DNA of 64,000 nucleotides from NCBI GenBank assembly GCA_963377175.1, contig CAUJNA010003247.1:685001-749000 (forward strand). The letters are read 5' to 3'. The stretch comes from Effrenium voratum (taxonomy: Eukaryota > Sar > Dinophyceae > Suessiales > Symbiodiniaceae). Position numbers and translations under genes: made by a program. Below are positions 13,679-25,521 of the stretch, piece after piece (the stretch's first letter is position 1; every line of letters begins with the position of its first letter). Below the pieces are notes generated by a model, which made no database searches, had not been told where the DNA came from, and saw only the letters and a list, made by a program, of their open reading frames with translations.

Positions 13679-14359
13679 GGTGCCAGCACTGAGACACGGA
13701 GTGGCCAGAGTGGAGCGCTCTGCCGCCGCCTCTCAAATGGGAGCACCTCAACCACCTGCTCAGGCGCTGGGCCAAGTCTCTTCAGAGGGGTGTACGGCAT
13801 CTTCACCTGTGTCTTGTAGTCGTTGCGCAAAAGAACAACCCACATTTCTCTACTGTTGACGCTGAGCACATCTGTCCCCCCTCAGGCAGCATCCCAAAGA
13901 AAACTTACTAACATGCAAAGTCACACAAAACCTGGACTCAAGCAATCTGCGGGCCGGGTTCTGAAAAGAGCCAATTAAGGACCGCTGCGCGTCAGCATCC
14001 TGCTGCCTGCGCCGGCAGCTCGCCTGCGCTCCTCAAATAGATGTGAGTCTGTTTGAGGGCGTGTGACGCGCGACGTGCCACCAGTCTTTTTTACGGAGGT
14101 CTGTAACGGAGGTCCTTGCTACGCAGGTCTGCAACAGGAAAACATTTCTTGACAAGTATCAGTAAACTGTCAGTAGCACAGCGCAACGCAGAACAATGCA
14201 GAGCAGCAGCTCCCGCTCAACTGCCGGCGCAAAGTCAATTGATGTGAAAGGGCGAATTGTGACATGGAGGCATAGCAAAGTGCAACAAGCAAAGCCCTCA
14301 TCAGCAGCTCCAGCTTGAGCGCAAGTTTTCAACGCAAGCCAAGCTGCGGCAGAAAGGGG

Positions 14360-14660
14360 GGTCGCGGGCCTGGGCCGGGATTGGGTCTGTAACGAGGTAT
14401 GTAACAGCTATGTAACGAGGTCTGTAACAAGGCAAAGCACAGTGCAGTACGCAAAGCGCGCCTCCGCAACTCCAGCTTAAGCTCTTCAGCGCAAGCGTCG
14501 CGGGCCCGGGCTGGGGTTGGGTCTGTAACAAGGTGTGTACCAGCCGCAACCATTCAATGCAATCCAAGCTGTGGCAAAAAGGGGGATTCGCGGGCCCGGG
14601 CTGGGGTTGGGCCTGTAACGAGGTACGTAACGGCAATGTAACGAGGTCTGAAACGAGGCA
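14360..14660. repeat. Degenerate direct repeats (CGCGGGCCnGGGCnGGG...CTGTAACGAGGT)
   Basis: Three diverged copies begin at about 14362, 14508 and 14587. Each has a GC-rich block (CGCGGGCCCGGGCTGGGG) followed by TTGGGTCTGTAACGAGGT-like sequence. Copies 1 and 3 continue with further TGTAAC boxes. Related GGAGGTCTGTAAC boxes precede them near 14093. Confidence 0.7.
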
Positions 14661-16164
14661 TAGCGGGTGTTCCAACCTTTCATGTGAATGGCAAGCTCTT
14701 TGCAAGTCGCCGACTGCAGGCATTGGAAGCCAACGATAAGTTGCAGATTCTATTTGGAGCGCGTGTAACTAGAGATTTGCTGCTTTGACAGGCTGCTTTG
14801 GTAGGGTAAGGAATTAAGGAACTCCTGAAACTGGGATGGCTCTGAAGATGACGCCAAGTTCTCGGATGGGGGCCCTGGACACATAAATCAAGGTTCATAT
14901 GCATTACTTGCGCGGCAGCACAGAAACACTCCCGAGCTGCAAGAATGATGCCGCCATCGTCCACAGCATCCGCCAGCAAGGCCTCCACTCCGCCAATAGC
15001 GGCAAGCTCTGCAGTGAGCAGTGTGAGGTTTGTCTAGTCCGCACCCAGTTTCTGACATGAGCGGCAGCCCTTGCCCTGCACGAAGTGGATCGCGGGCTGA
15101 GGCAACACTGCGATAGCTGCGTGGCCCGCATCCACCAATTTTGGCTGCTTGCCGTTCGATCGCCTTCATTTGTTCACGATAACCACCGTTGCTCGGGAGA
15201 TGTGTGTGGTCTTTGTTGCAGCTTTGGATGGCAGCAGCCACACCCAGACATGTAACGCTACCGCAGGCGCACTTGCCGTCCTCTGACGTGAGCGGCTGCC
15301 CTTGCCCTGCACGACGTGGACGGCGGCCTGGCCTACGCGCACTGCCCGCGCCGTGCTACAAGCAACGGCTACACACAGCCGCGCGCCACAACGCCGAGCT
15401 ACAAGCATCAGCGCGTGACAACCCTGGCCGTCTATCATGCCTACTACCGCTCCACCCTCCCCCCCCCCCCCCCCCACGACAACCTTGTGATGTCGGCGGC
15501 CTGAGCCGGAGGCGCTAAAATATATGTGGTTGCGTTTCAGTCGGTACCGCTTCTGGATTTGGATTAGAGAACCACCCCCCCAAACTTCCAGTGCACAATT
15601 CGTTGGTAAGTGAATAATTTCTAGCTTACTCCTGAATAAACCCTATTCTGGCACATCGTTAGTCGATTTCTTTCTTGAGTCAAACAAAAAGATACTCTTT
15701 TGCCGAGGGGCGGAGGCTGCGGCTGGAAACACATGTGTCCTGTTGGTTCAAAATGATGGATCTGGTAGATTCTGAGACAACCAGGTCATCCAGGAATCGC
15801 CATCTGTTTTCTCCCACAATCAAAAAGGGGACCATGGACCATTAGCGGGTTAAACAGGTGTTCCACAAACTCCGAATTGCAGTGACAACAACGCGACTTG
15901 GTTGCTGTTGAGCCCTCGGCAAAAAGTCTTCTTTTTTATGGGCTCAATAGAAAACCATTGGTTTCCCACAAAGCTAAAGTCTAAAGATCCAACCCAAACG
16001 CAACCCAGGCGAAACGACTTCTTCCGGCCGTCGACTTCGGATGGGCTTCGCTCGGGGGCCCCGGCAGTGGGCGACGAAGTCGCACATTGCGCTGTGGAAC
16101 TTCGCGAAGCGGGGCCTCGCGCGACCAGTTGCACGGCCATCTGGGCTCCCCTTGAGGACTTGGA

Positions 16165-16275
16165 CTGACTTGGACCACCAAATAGTGGGCTTCCTTTTGA
16201 TGCCCCTTGAAGACCACCAAAAATGTGGTTTTCCGTTTGATGTCCCTTCAGACCACCAAAAAATGTGCACCTTCA
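16165..16275. repeat. Short tandem repeat of about 46 bp
   Basis: Two to three imperfect units carry GACCACCAAA, TGTGGTTTTCC-like and TTTGATGTCCCTT blocks. Confidence 0.65.
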
Positions 16276-18112
16276 ACAAAAAGACACACTCCTCTGTGCC
16301 CCAAGCCAAAGTTGTGCTCCAAGAGCCTGGTGGTTTTTGTCGTTTAAGATCACAAGGCTGATAATCCTTGAAAAATCCGGAAATGGAATTACAGTGTGTC
16401 TGAACCATGTCCCTATCTGAAACCTCCAAAAGTGGAAATCTATCGTTTGAATGGAGCCCGGCAACTTGATCTTAACTTTTGATGTCTGGAAAATCCAGCG
16501 ACTGCGCACGCAGAGAAGCATTCGGTACTTACAGTGTTTGGAAAGCATTGGAGCTGTAAAACTACATCCCCCCTTGGGCGGCCCTTCCGTAAAAACTCTC
16601 TATTTCATGTCTGCGGCTGGACATCCAGTGACCCATCCAAAAACAAAAAAGATCCAAGGAGCTTAACTCGACTCTCCGAGTCCCATATTTTCGTGTCCGT
16701 CCCTGCCCTCTTTTTTTCCCGGTTTCCGGAACCGAACTGAGGAGCCCACTGGGCCTGCAGCAGATGGAGGGCCAGCTGCAGCCTCGAATCGATCGCTTCA
16801 GAAGGCACCGGAGGCTTCCGGTGCCGTGGAGACCTTTTTGCAGACCGAACCACCCGGAAAACAAGAGGAAACACCACCACCTGGACCCTCAAACCAGCCT
16901 CACAAAAGGGTTGACCCCAGAATGTTGGGAGGGTTGTTTGAGGGTCCAGGCATACCCTAAATGAAGGATGTTGCAAAATGGACCCCTCCCCCGCAAAACT
17001 CCAGCGAGAAAGACGACTTGGCATTGGGTACTTGTTGGTTTATGATCGTCTGGTTGCTCTCATTGTTCACTCACATGAGTACTGAGTCGTTTTCAAATGA
17101 CCGGCTCCGCTTATCGATGTGTTCGTCTCATGGTTGGTCGCTGGGATCCCAGCAAAAGGTTGACGTGATGGTTGCCTCCTGAAATAGACAAAAGGTAGAT
17201 TAGACTTGACACATACATCTTGGGCACCTGTTGGTGGGCTTCCTGTGTGATGTAAAAGGCGTTGCCGACTTGTTGTGCTTGCTGAAGTGAGACACACCCT
17301 AGCTGCCTTGGCAAAGGGCTTGCAAAGCTAACCACAACGCTCAACATTTGCTCCATCGGTCCAGCGGGACGCCACAGTCACACGAACCCCAACCAATGAT
17401 CTGCAAATGTTGTAATATATCCAATACCTGGCACCCAGGACGTGAGAGCGGTCCTCTGGTGAAAAACACGCTCCGCATGGTAAAGAAGATGCCGGTTCCG
17501 CCAGTTAGGGTAACCCTAGGGTTGCCCCATAAGACTGGCCTTGGGACCCAGTTCAGATGACAATCCTTAGGTAAACCATGGCGGTTATATAAACCCCACC
17601 ATTTTTCTTGGTGGTGGGTTGAATCCTAAGGGTGGGAAAACGAACCTACGTGCGGGGAACAGGCTGCCGTCTTCCTTGTGGCGCCGGGTGCGAGTGGCCA
17701 AGAAAGACGGCTTCATTCCGCTTCGTCGCATATTTATTCCCCTGCAAACAGCGATTCGAAAGTCTAGCGTCACAACTGCCCACATGACAGGTTTCAGACT
17801 GCCAAGAGACTTAACACAACCCTGCAAGAGCACGCACGCCACACTATATACATCTATATAGGCGTGACTGGAAGCAGACTCAAAAATACTATATAACTTG
17901 AAGATGTGTTGTATGGGCCGTGTTGCCAAGAAAGGAACAACCCTGCCAGCACCCGTTCAGCGCTGCTCGTCGTGGACAAATGCACACATGTCAGCATCAG
18001 AGCTTTGAAGAACCCCAAAATATGTGGTGTAAATTCCCAAACTCCTTCTTGGTCTCACTTCTTGCGGGGATTAGCCATGAAACGTCCAAGAACTCTTTGT
18101 TTGCTAATGTTC

Positions 18113-18205
18113 CAATCTGGTCCAGCCCCAAGAAAGTGATTTACCAAACTGGTCCAGCTCCAAAAAAGTAATTTACCAACTGGTCCAGCCACCCCAAAAA
18201 GTGAC
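18113..18205. repeat. Short tandem repeat of about 33 bp
   Basis: Three imperfect units built from CTGGTCCAGC, CCAAAAAAGT and GATTTACCAA blocks. Confidence 0.75.
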
Positions 18206-21200
18206 TCAAGCTCCGAAATGGAAGCCGAGTGACCCAATCGAAACGAGCCAAGGACCCCGGCCAAGGGGGCTCACTTTGCTCCTCCCTGCGACCGGTTCTG
18301 AGATCGACCAACCGGCGCGGTGTTGCTTTTTTCTCCGAGCCCGGCTCGGCCGCTGGAAACGGGTCTCTTCTTACGACTGGGGACTTTTAGGGTAGACGTG
18401 TATGCTTCACCAGCTGCCAGGTTAGCCTTTAGGGACACGGATGGACGTTGCCAGACTATGGTGGTACCTCTCCTTCAACTTTCTCGCTGCAAATCTGGCG
18501 GAGCACCCTCGCTAAAGAAAACACAAAATGGGGTGAGCAACATGGGCCCCAATCGCGCGAAATCGCGCGAATGAAGCGCTCGCTTGTAAACACCAGAACC
18601 AAACGCTTGGAGAGTGGGGCGACAACATTGAGAGCAAAGGGTATGTGTCCGCATGGCCCCTATTCTAAATGGCGATTTTCTTGCTATCATAACCTTAACC
18701 TGAGAAGGGCACCCTCAAAAACCCCGCATGCGGCAACCCAGGCTTGTCTATCCTCCGTCAGCACCCGGTGACTTTTCTTTTACCCCTTATTGACTTGGCT
18801 GAAAACGGGGAAAGCCTGCGCAGTGCATCCCAACTACCTAGGCAAATCTTCTTCATCCGCGTCTCGGTTTCTTTCTTGGTTGCCTGGATCGCCAGTTGCG
18901 ATCGCTTCTTTCCATGCACTTTACCCCAAATACCAGCAGCGACCTGAAAAACGCGATCGCAGCTTGGCTATCTGGGTACCCTTAAAAACCAACGGACACC
19001 CGTAAAAAACCCTCAAAATGAATTCCCCCCCCCGTAAAAACCCCCTAAATGCATCTGGGCGCGTGAAACCCCGTGCTGGACGCCTCCCCGTCCCGCCCCC
19101 TCGGCGCCTGTCCCCGAACTTGGCGGCGGCATGCACCTGGCCCGATCCGATTTGCAGTTCCCGGAGTCCGGGTGGCTATGTGTGTCTGTGTTTCCTGAAA
19201 GTCACCCTGTTCACCTCGGTGTAAAAGGAAAACCAGCAGAAAACCACCACTTCCAAATGCCATTCTGGCTCCTGCCCTGGCAATCAACACCTTAGCTTCA
19301 TTTGTTTTGCGAAAGAGATCCGGCGACCAAACTAGGAGTGTGTCTTTTTGAGTGGGGGTGGTAAAGGGAAATGTATTCGGATTCCATCAGCTCCATCCTT
19401 TCCGTCGGCGTGCCTGCCACAAGAGGTCTCGGACAAAGACCTCACCGCAGTCCGAAGTCCGATTCGAGTCGCGGGCGCGGGGCATCTTTGTCAGGTCCGA
19501 TCGAGCGGATTGGCTAAAGATGTCCTTTCCATGTGCTTAAGTCCCTGGAAAAAATAGAAATATGTCCAGTAGTGATAGATCCCCTCTAAAACCAACAGGT
19601 GAAAATACAAAATATGATTAAGAAAATGGAAGTGTCCCAAAGTGTTTGCTTAGAACAAAAATGGTGCAGCTTCCCAAAAAGCTTGAATAAAGTCCGATGA
19701 CCTTAGGACGTGAAATGGGGTCACAAAGATCTTAAATTCTCCAAATGAGATCCAAAGTGAGTTGCAAAGAAAGACGCTCGTCCAAACCAAAAGCTGCTGA
19801 GTTTTCAACTCTCCCGTCGATGCGGCTTGACTCTTGGCCATGCCGAATATTCAACCAGCGATTCCATTTTCTGAATTGTCTTTCTAGGAAACCAAGGGAA
19901 CATAGGTGACCTTTTGGAGAAACAGATGGGTGCCCCTAAACGGAATAAAACTCCAGTCTAAACCCGTGAAACCCATCTGTCTTACCAAACTAACCCACAA
20001 AGAACGGCTATCCCCTTTGGTTGTTCAAAGGGCAACTGGCTGGTTATGTAGTGGTTACTGGTTGATCCACCGGGCTTCGCAACTGGTTGATCCTTCGACC
20101 CTTCGGCTGCCTGAACTTTTGGGAGGTGCGAGGCTGGCGTTGGTCAAACCTTGGCTGATTGCTTGTCCGCTGTCAATTTGAAACACTGACTGACTTGGGG
20201 AGCCGGTTATTCCAAGACAATCGCCTACCCAAAGAGGCCAACCACTTGAAGGAACGATTTTCGGGGTCTGATACATTCTGACTAAATTCTGAACCCCCAG
20301 CCGACTGCAAAATGTAGGTCCTCTTTCCACCCAAGCCACCCAAGCCACCCCAAAACCTGCGACCATCCTACCCCCCCCCCCCCGGCAGCCACTCAAACCA
20401 ATCCACCACCTGGACCAACCACCTACCGACAAATCCACTTCCTCCCCCCTCCAAAACTGGTCCATTTGTTGATGTGCCCTTCTTTGCGCCGTTTTGGGCA
20501 CCAATTCACAACCCTGGGAGCGCGAATCCACCTCCACGTTCCGATTCTTTTTCACGTCCAAAACTCCTCCCGCCCCTTCCCCTCCCCTCCCCCGCCGACA
20601 CCGCGCAGAGGAGCTGCCAGGCCTGAACTGCGAAATGCGAACGCTTCGTGCCCCGCTGGTTGAAATGGGTCGGTCGCTTTTCTTTGAGAGGGTCAACTCC
20701 ATTTTTTGTGGTTCCCTGCATTGTTTTGTGGTTCTTTTGTGGTTCTTACTTTGATTTTCTGTTCTTTCTTCATTTTTTGGGTGGGGTGGGGGGGTGGAGG
20801 GAAGCCAAGGGAGTCCAAGTCTGAAAACTAAGACACGCCCAAATGGCTCAAAGCTAAACCAGCCAGCACCCGCGTCCATAGCAATCATTGCTGGTTGGTT
20901 ACCGCAATTACCAAGGGGATTTTGGACAGAACAAGCAGTTGCTGGGGGGTGACCATGCCGAACTGTTGAACACGTCGATCGTTTGCAAATTGCATCCGGT
21001 TGCGTCCATGTGAATGTGTTCTTCGCACACCAGCCGGGTTGACCCCCAGAACGAGACGTTGCCCGCTGATTCGTTGAGGGGAAGTGGATCGATCCGGGCC
21101 ACTGTTTAAACATTCGAGAAGCCATTCCCGACGGCTTTGCTGCGAACTTTCAGAAAAGCAGATCTGTCAGAATCTGTCAGGTCAAAAGTAAAGAGCTTTT

Positions 21201-22196
21201 GGTTCTGCAACGGTCAAGAATTGTGGCCGTTTGGCCGGGGCTTGTCTCGTATAACACTCCCACAAGATGTCGTTTCCTTGGACTTCTCGGGCTAAACCAC
21301 CCCCAAACAGGGAGAAACTCCAAAAAGAGGGGGACGGCACCCAGCAACTGAAACGATCTGTCTCCTCAGTGGTTGGCAAGTGGAATCCATCCACTTCTCT
21401 GCGGCCGATGAACGGAGGGCGCTGGATTTCCCCCAAAGTTGCGGCTTCCTGGTGACACTTTTGGTCCACAAAAGAGACGGGGAGGGACTCCAGCAGCAAA
21501 CTCTGATCAAACTTTGAACATGTCCAATTGAAGTCTGGGCAACACGACGTAAAACGTGATGCTCGACGCACCTCTTCCTGAGTGTCGGAATGCAGCCCCC
21601 GAAGTTCTCCATGGCTCAATCTTGGGGGAGGCATTGATCCATTGAAAACTTGAAACCAATTCTCGTTTCTTTTGTTTGTGGTTTAAAGGGAAACCCAAAT
21701 CCATTTTGGGAATCCGATCACTAAAAGGCCGGCACCCCCATCTGACCACAGTCACGGTTGAAGAAAAACCCTTCTCCAACTCCAACTCTACGATCCGCAA
21801 AAACAGTATCAACATGACCTCACTTTTGGGTCCCTTGTGGCACCGAGAGAACCCGGGGCACATATCGCGCATTTCGCAGTTTACAAGTTTCACTCCATTC
21901 GGTCGGCGCAAATCTGGCTGTGAAAAAATAGCCTTGCCAATTCCTTGAAATGGGTCCCGTCGGCGTATGGGGGGCCCCCAAAACAAATGGTTGCATGACT
22001 TCGGCTCTTTTTTTCCGTTTCGGCTTTTTCTTTACACCAATCCCAAAATGGGCACAGTGAAAGGGAAAAGGTCGCCATTGTTCGTCATTCCGCGAGCTTT
22101 TTCTGGGCGAGCGCTGACTTTTTGGCGCCTTGGGAGGCAAAGCAAGCCAGGAAATCAAGCCTTCTGGTTGGTCCAAATGGCCATGGGTCAAAACCT

Positions 22197-22289
22197 CGTA
22201 CCCCCAGTGAACATGTTAATTCAACCACGAACACAGACAAAAATGGGTGGTGCACCTACCCCAAGATGGTACCATTGGTTTTGACCCAC
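22197..22289 (+). repeat. Dispersed ~90-bp repeat, copy B
   Basis: Same-orientation partner of 8151-8241, sharing the CGTACCCCCAGTGAACAT and AAAATGGGTGGTGCACCT blocks and the TTGACCCAC end. Confidence 0.7.
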
Positions 22290-23721
22290 AGGCAAATGAA
22301 GAAACCAAAGGGACACCAAATGTTTTTTTGGGTTTTCGCCGTTAGCCGAAGCCATTTGGGGTCCTCATCTTCCAGCTCTCGTGCATCCCCACCCGCCTCA
22401 TCAAGCAGAACGGGGATCGCCTCAACCGAAGCCCGACCGAGCTTTGGGGGGTCCGCGCCCCTTTGGGTTTCCACTACCGAATTTCATTGAGGAACATCCT
22501 TAGGGAACAAGCTGTCTGGCACAACTTGTTTGGAGATTCACAGATTGCAGGCGGCTCAAGTGTAGCAACCCAACCGTGAAGTGCAGACTGTTTCGAGATT
22601 CAAAGAGGCGCAAACTGCAGGATTGCGCTAATTACCCTTCAACAAAAACGGCTGGCAAATGCCCCCGAGGCAGCCCGATCAACAGTTTGGGGTTGGAAGC
22701 AACCTGTTGGTTTGTTTGGATCGGTTTGGTGTGGTTTGGTGGCGTGAAAGGCGTGGTTTCCCATTTACCCTCTACCAGAACCCTCGAAGTTCAAATCCCA
22801 AGTTCCCCCCAATTCAAAGCATTGGAGTCATCCCTGGCAAGCACATGCCGACGGCTACATTTTTTGAGCACCCAGACGGAAAGACCCACCTAGTCGGTTC
22901 TGCCGGTGAAAGCCATGGGGTGTACCGCTGCACTGCGCATGCGTAACCTGGGAAACATCGCACAAAAGTGTGGGGCTTCCAAACCGACATCGCGTGGCGG
23001 GGCAGCTTTATCTCAACGCACTTCAGATCGACCTGGAACCCCAAAAGCCGTCATGTTGAGAGGAAACATCTTTTGGGGGAGTATCTTGGGAGTAATCGAT
23101 CCCCCGCCCCCGCCCCCCGCCCAATGCACCGGCCAAGTGGCTCCCAAATACAGACGCCCATACGGCGACTGCTCCACCCGCACCCAGTCCTCTCGATAGG
23201 CAATGCTTAAGAGGCAGGGACTAGCCTCGCTTTAGCCTCTGCGGGTTGGTCAATTGTTGTTCTTCAGATATTCCTACTGTGGATGGACGATTTCCTTCAC
23301 CACTTTGAAGCCATGGGAAACCATTTGTTTGTTGGTACTGACAGGGGAATCGAATCGTTCTAGGATTTCTTGGGTGGTGCAGGATTTCGTCCACCCACAG
23401 TATTGAGTGCATGTTTCAAGCAAATGGGTGCAGCTTAGTTAGCTATGGGCGGTTTTTGGCCGAAACGTTGAGGACGCTTGCAGGGCGAGGACCTCACCTT
23501 CGATCTAGAGAACCCGCAAAACAGACTCTGGGGCGGTATAACAGTATAACCACTACACATCTACGATACAAAGGCCCCATTCCCTCCTGGGGGTAGTGTT
23601 TGTGTTTGAAGACACCTTTGCCCACCAGGACAGCTACATACACATACTTATACATGTGTATATATATATATATGTGAGGAGCGGACGAAACACTTTAATT
23701 GGCCCTAGTACTTTTTTGAAC

Positions 23722-23753
23722 GTTATCGTTTTTGGGGGAGACCTTATCGTTTT
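23722..23753 (+). repeat. 32-bp direct repeat flanking the satellite, left copy
   Basis: This stretch, starting GTTATCGTTTTTGGGGGAGA, is repeated without a mismatch at 25490-25521. The two copies bracket the 61-bp satellite array. Confidence 0.95.
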
Positions 23754-23780
23754 ACAGTGTTTTCAAACTTTGGCAGATCC

Positions 23781-25412
23781 GGCTCGAAAATCGCAACTTT
23801 GTAGTACAAGTCTAGTACGCGTGGCACACTTCCGCATCTCCAGCTCGAAAATCGCAACTTTGTAGTACAAGTCTAGTACGCGAAGTACACTTCCGCATCT
23901 CCAGCTCAAAAATCGCAACTTTGTAGAACAAGTCTAGTACGCGAAGTACACTTCCGCATCTCCAGCTCGAAAAACGCAACTTTGTAGTACAAGTCTAGTG
24001 CGCGAAGTACACTTCCGCAGCTCCAGCTCGAAAATCGCAACTTTGTAGTACAAGTCTAGTACGCGAAGTACACTTCCGCAGCTCCAGCTCGAAAATCGCA
24101 ACTTTGTAGTACAAGTCTAGTACGCGAAGTACACTTCCGCATCTCCAGCTCGAAAATCGCAACTTTGTAGTACAAGTCTAGTACGCGAAGTGCACTTCCG
24201 CAGCTCCAGCTCGAAAATCGCAACTTTGTAGTACAAGTCTAGTACGCGAAGTACACTTCCGCAGCTCCAGCTCGAAAATCGCAACTTTGTAGTACAAGTC
24301 TAGTACGCGAAGTACACTTCCGCAGCTCCAGCTCCAAAATCGCAACTTTGTAGTACAAGTCTAGTACGCGAAGTACACTTCCGCAGCTCCAGCTCGAAAA
24401 TCGCAACTTTGTAGTACAAGTCTAGTACGCGAAGTACACTTCCACATCTCCAGCTCGAAAATCGCAACTTTGTAGTACAAGTCTAGTACGCGAAGTACAC
24501 TTCCGCATCTCCAGCTCGAAAATCGCAACTTTGTAGTACAAGTCTAGTACGCGAAGTACACTTCCGCAGCTCCAGCTCGAAAATCGCAACTTTGTAGTAC
24601 AAGTCTAGTACGCGAAGTACACTTCCGCAGCTCCAGCTCGAAAATCGCAACTTTGTAGTACAAGTCTAGTACGCGAAGTACACTTCCGCAGCTCCAGCTC
24701 GAAAATCGCAACTTTGTAGTACAAGTCTAGTACGCGAAGTACACTTCCGCATCTCCAGCTCGAAAATCGCAACTTTGTAGTACAAGTCTAGTACGCGAAG
24801 TACACTTCTGCGAAACTTTGTAGTACAAGTCTAGTACGCGAAGTACACTTGCGCAGCTCCAGCTCGAGAATCGCAACTTTGTAGTACAAGTCTAGTACGC
24901 GAAGTACACTTCCGCAGCTCCAGCTCGAAAATCGGAACTTTGTAGCACAAGTCTAGTACGCGAAGTACACTTCCGCATCTCCAGCTCGAAAATCGCAACT
25001 TTGTAGTACAAGTCTAGTACGCGAAGTACACTTCTGCGAAACTTTGTAGTACAAGTCTAGTACGCGAAGTACACTTGCACAGCTCCAGCTCGAGAATCGC
25101 AACTTTGTAGTACAAGTCTAGTACGCAAAGTACACTTCCGCAGCTCCAGCTCGAAAATCGGAACTTTGTAGCACAAGTCTAGCACGCAAAGTACACTTCC
25201 GCAGCTCCAGCTCGAAAATCGCAACTTTGTAGTACAAGTCTAGTACGAGAAGTACACTTCCGCATCTCCACCAGCTCGAAAATCGCAACTTTGTAGTGCA
25301 AGTCTAGTACGCGAAGTACACTTCCGCAGCTCCAGCTCGAAAATCGCAACTTCTCAGTACAAGGGTCGTATTTACGAAGCACACGTTGGCAGCTCCAGCT
25401 CGAAAGTGGCGA
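23781..25412. repeat. 61-bp tandem satellite, about 26 units
   Basis: The unit contains CTCGAAAATCGCAACTTTGT, AGTACAAGTCTAGTACGCGA and AGTACACTTCCGCAGCTCCA. Units are nearly identical, with GCA(T/G)CTCC as the main variant. Two truncated units (about 24804 and 25028, CACTTCTGCGAAACTTTG) are each followed by the same pair of variant units (CTCGAGAATCG, then ATCGGAACTTTGTAGCAC). This is a secondary higher-order duplication. Because 61 is not a multiple of three, reading frames drift and the array is not coding. Confidence 0.97.
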
Positions 25413-25489
25413 CTCGCCTTCTCGTTTTACGGTGGCCACGCAAGGGTCCCGACTGCAGGGGTTATTATAGAGCCGTGTGTTAGCTAAGG

Positions 25490-25521
25490 GTTATCGTTTT
25501 TGGGGGAGACCTTATCGTTTT
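25490..25521 (+). repeat. 32-bp direct repeat flanking the satellite, right copy
   Basis: Identical to 23722-23753. Just outside the pair lie AT microsatellites (about 23650-23675 and 25600-25620). Both are next to an inverted sequence related to GTGTTTTGTCCG/CGGACGAAACAC. Confidence 0.95.

Larger units (their letters stand above)
13870..23721. other. Host repeat-rich DNA without a recognisable gene
   Basis: No open frame here resembles a known protein. The stretch includes degenerate direct repeats around CTGTAACGAGGT (14340-14660), two copies of a roughly 40-bp block containing TGCCCTTGCCCTGCACGA (about 15055 and 15286), a C17 run (15459-15475), short tandem repeats at 16165-16275 and 18113-18205, a C-run near 20372, and the 22197-22289 dispersed repeat. 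Confidence 0.6.

Noticed and set aside
20055..21125. 356-codon minus-strand open frame
   Set aside because: Low-complexity and Gly/Arg/Ser-rich over C- and G-runs; no domain or conserved motif visible.
23781..25412. CRISPR-like array
   Set aside because: The whole 61-bp unit repeats without unique spacers; it is a satellite in eukaryotic DNA.
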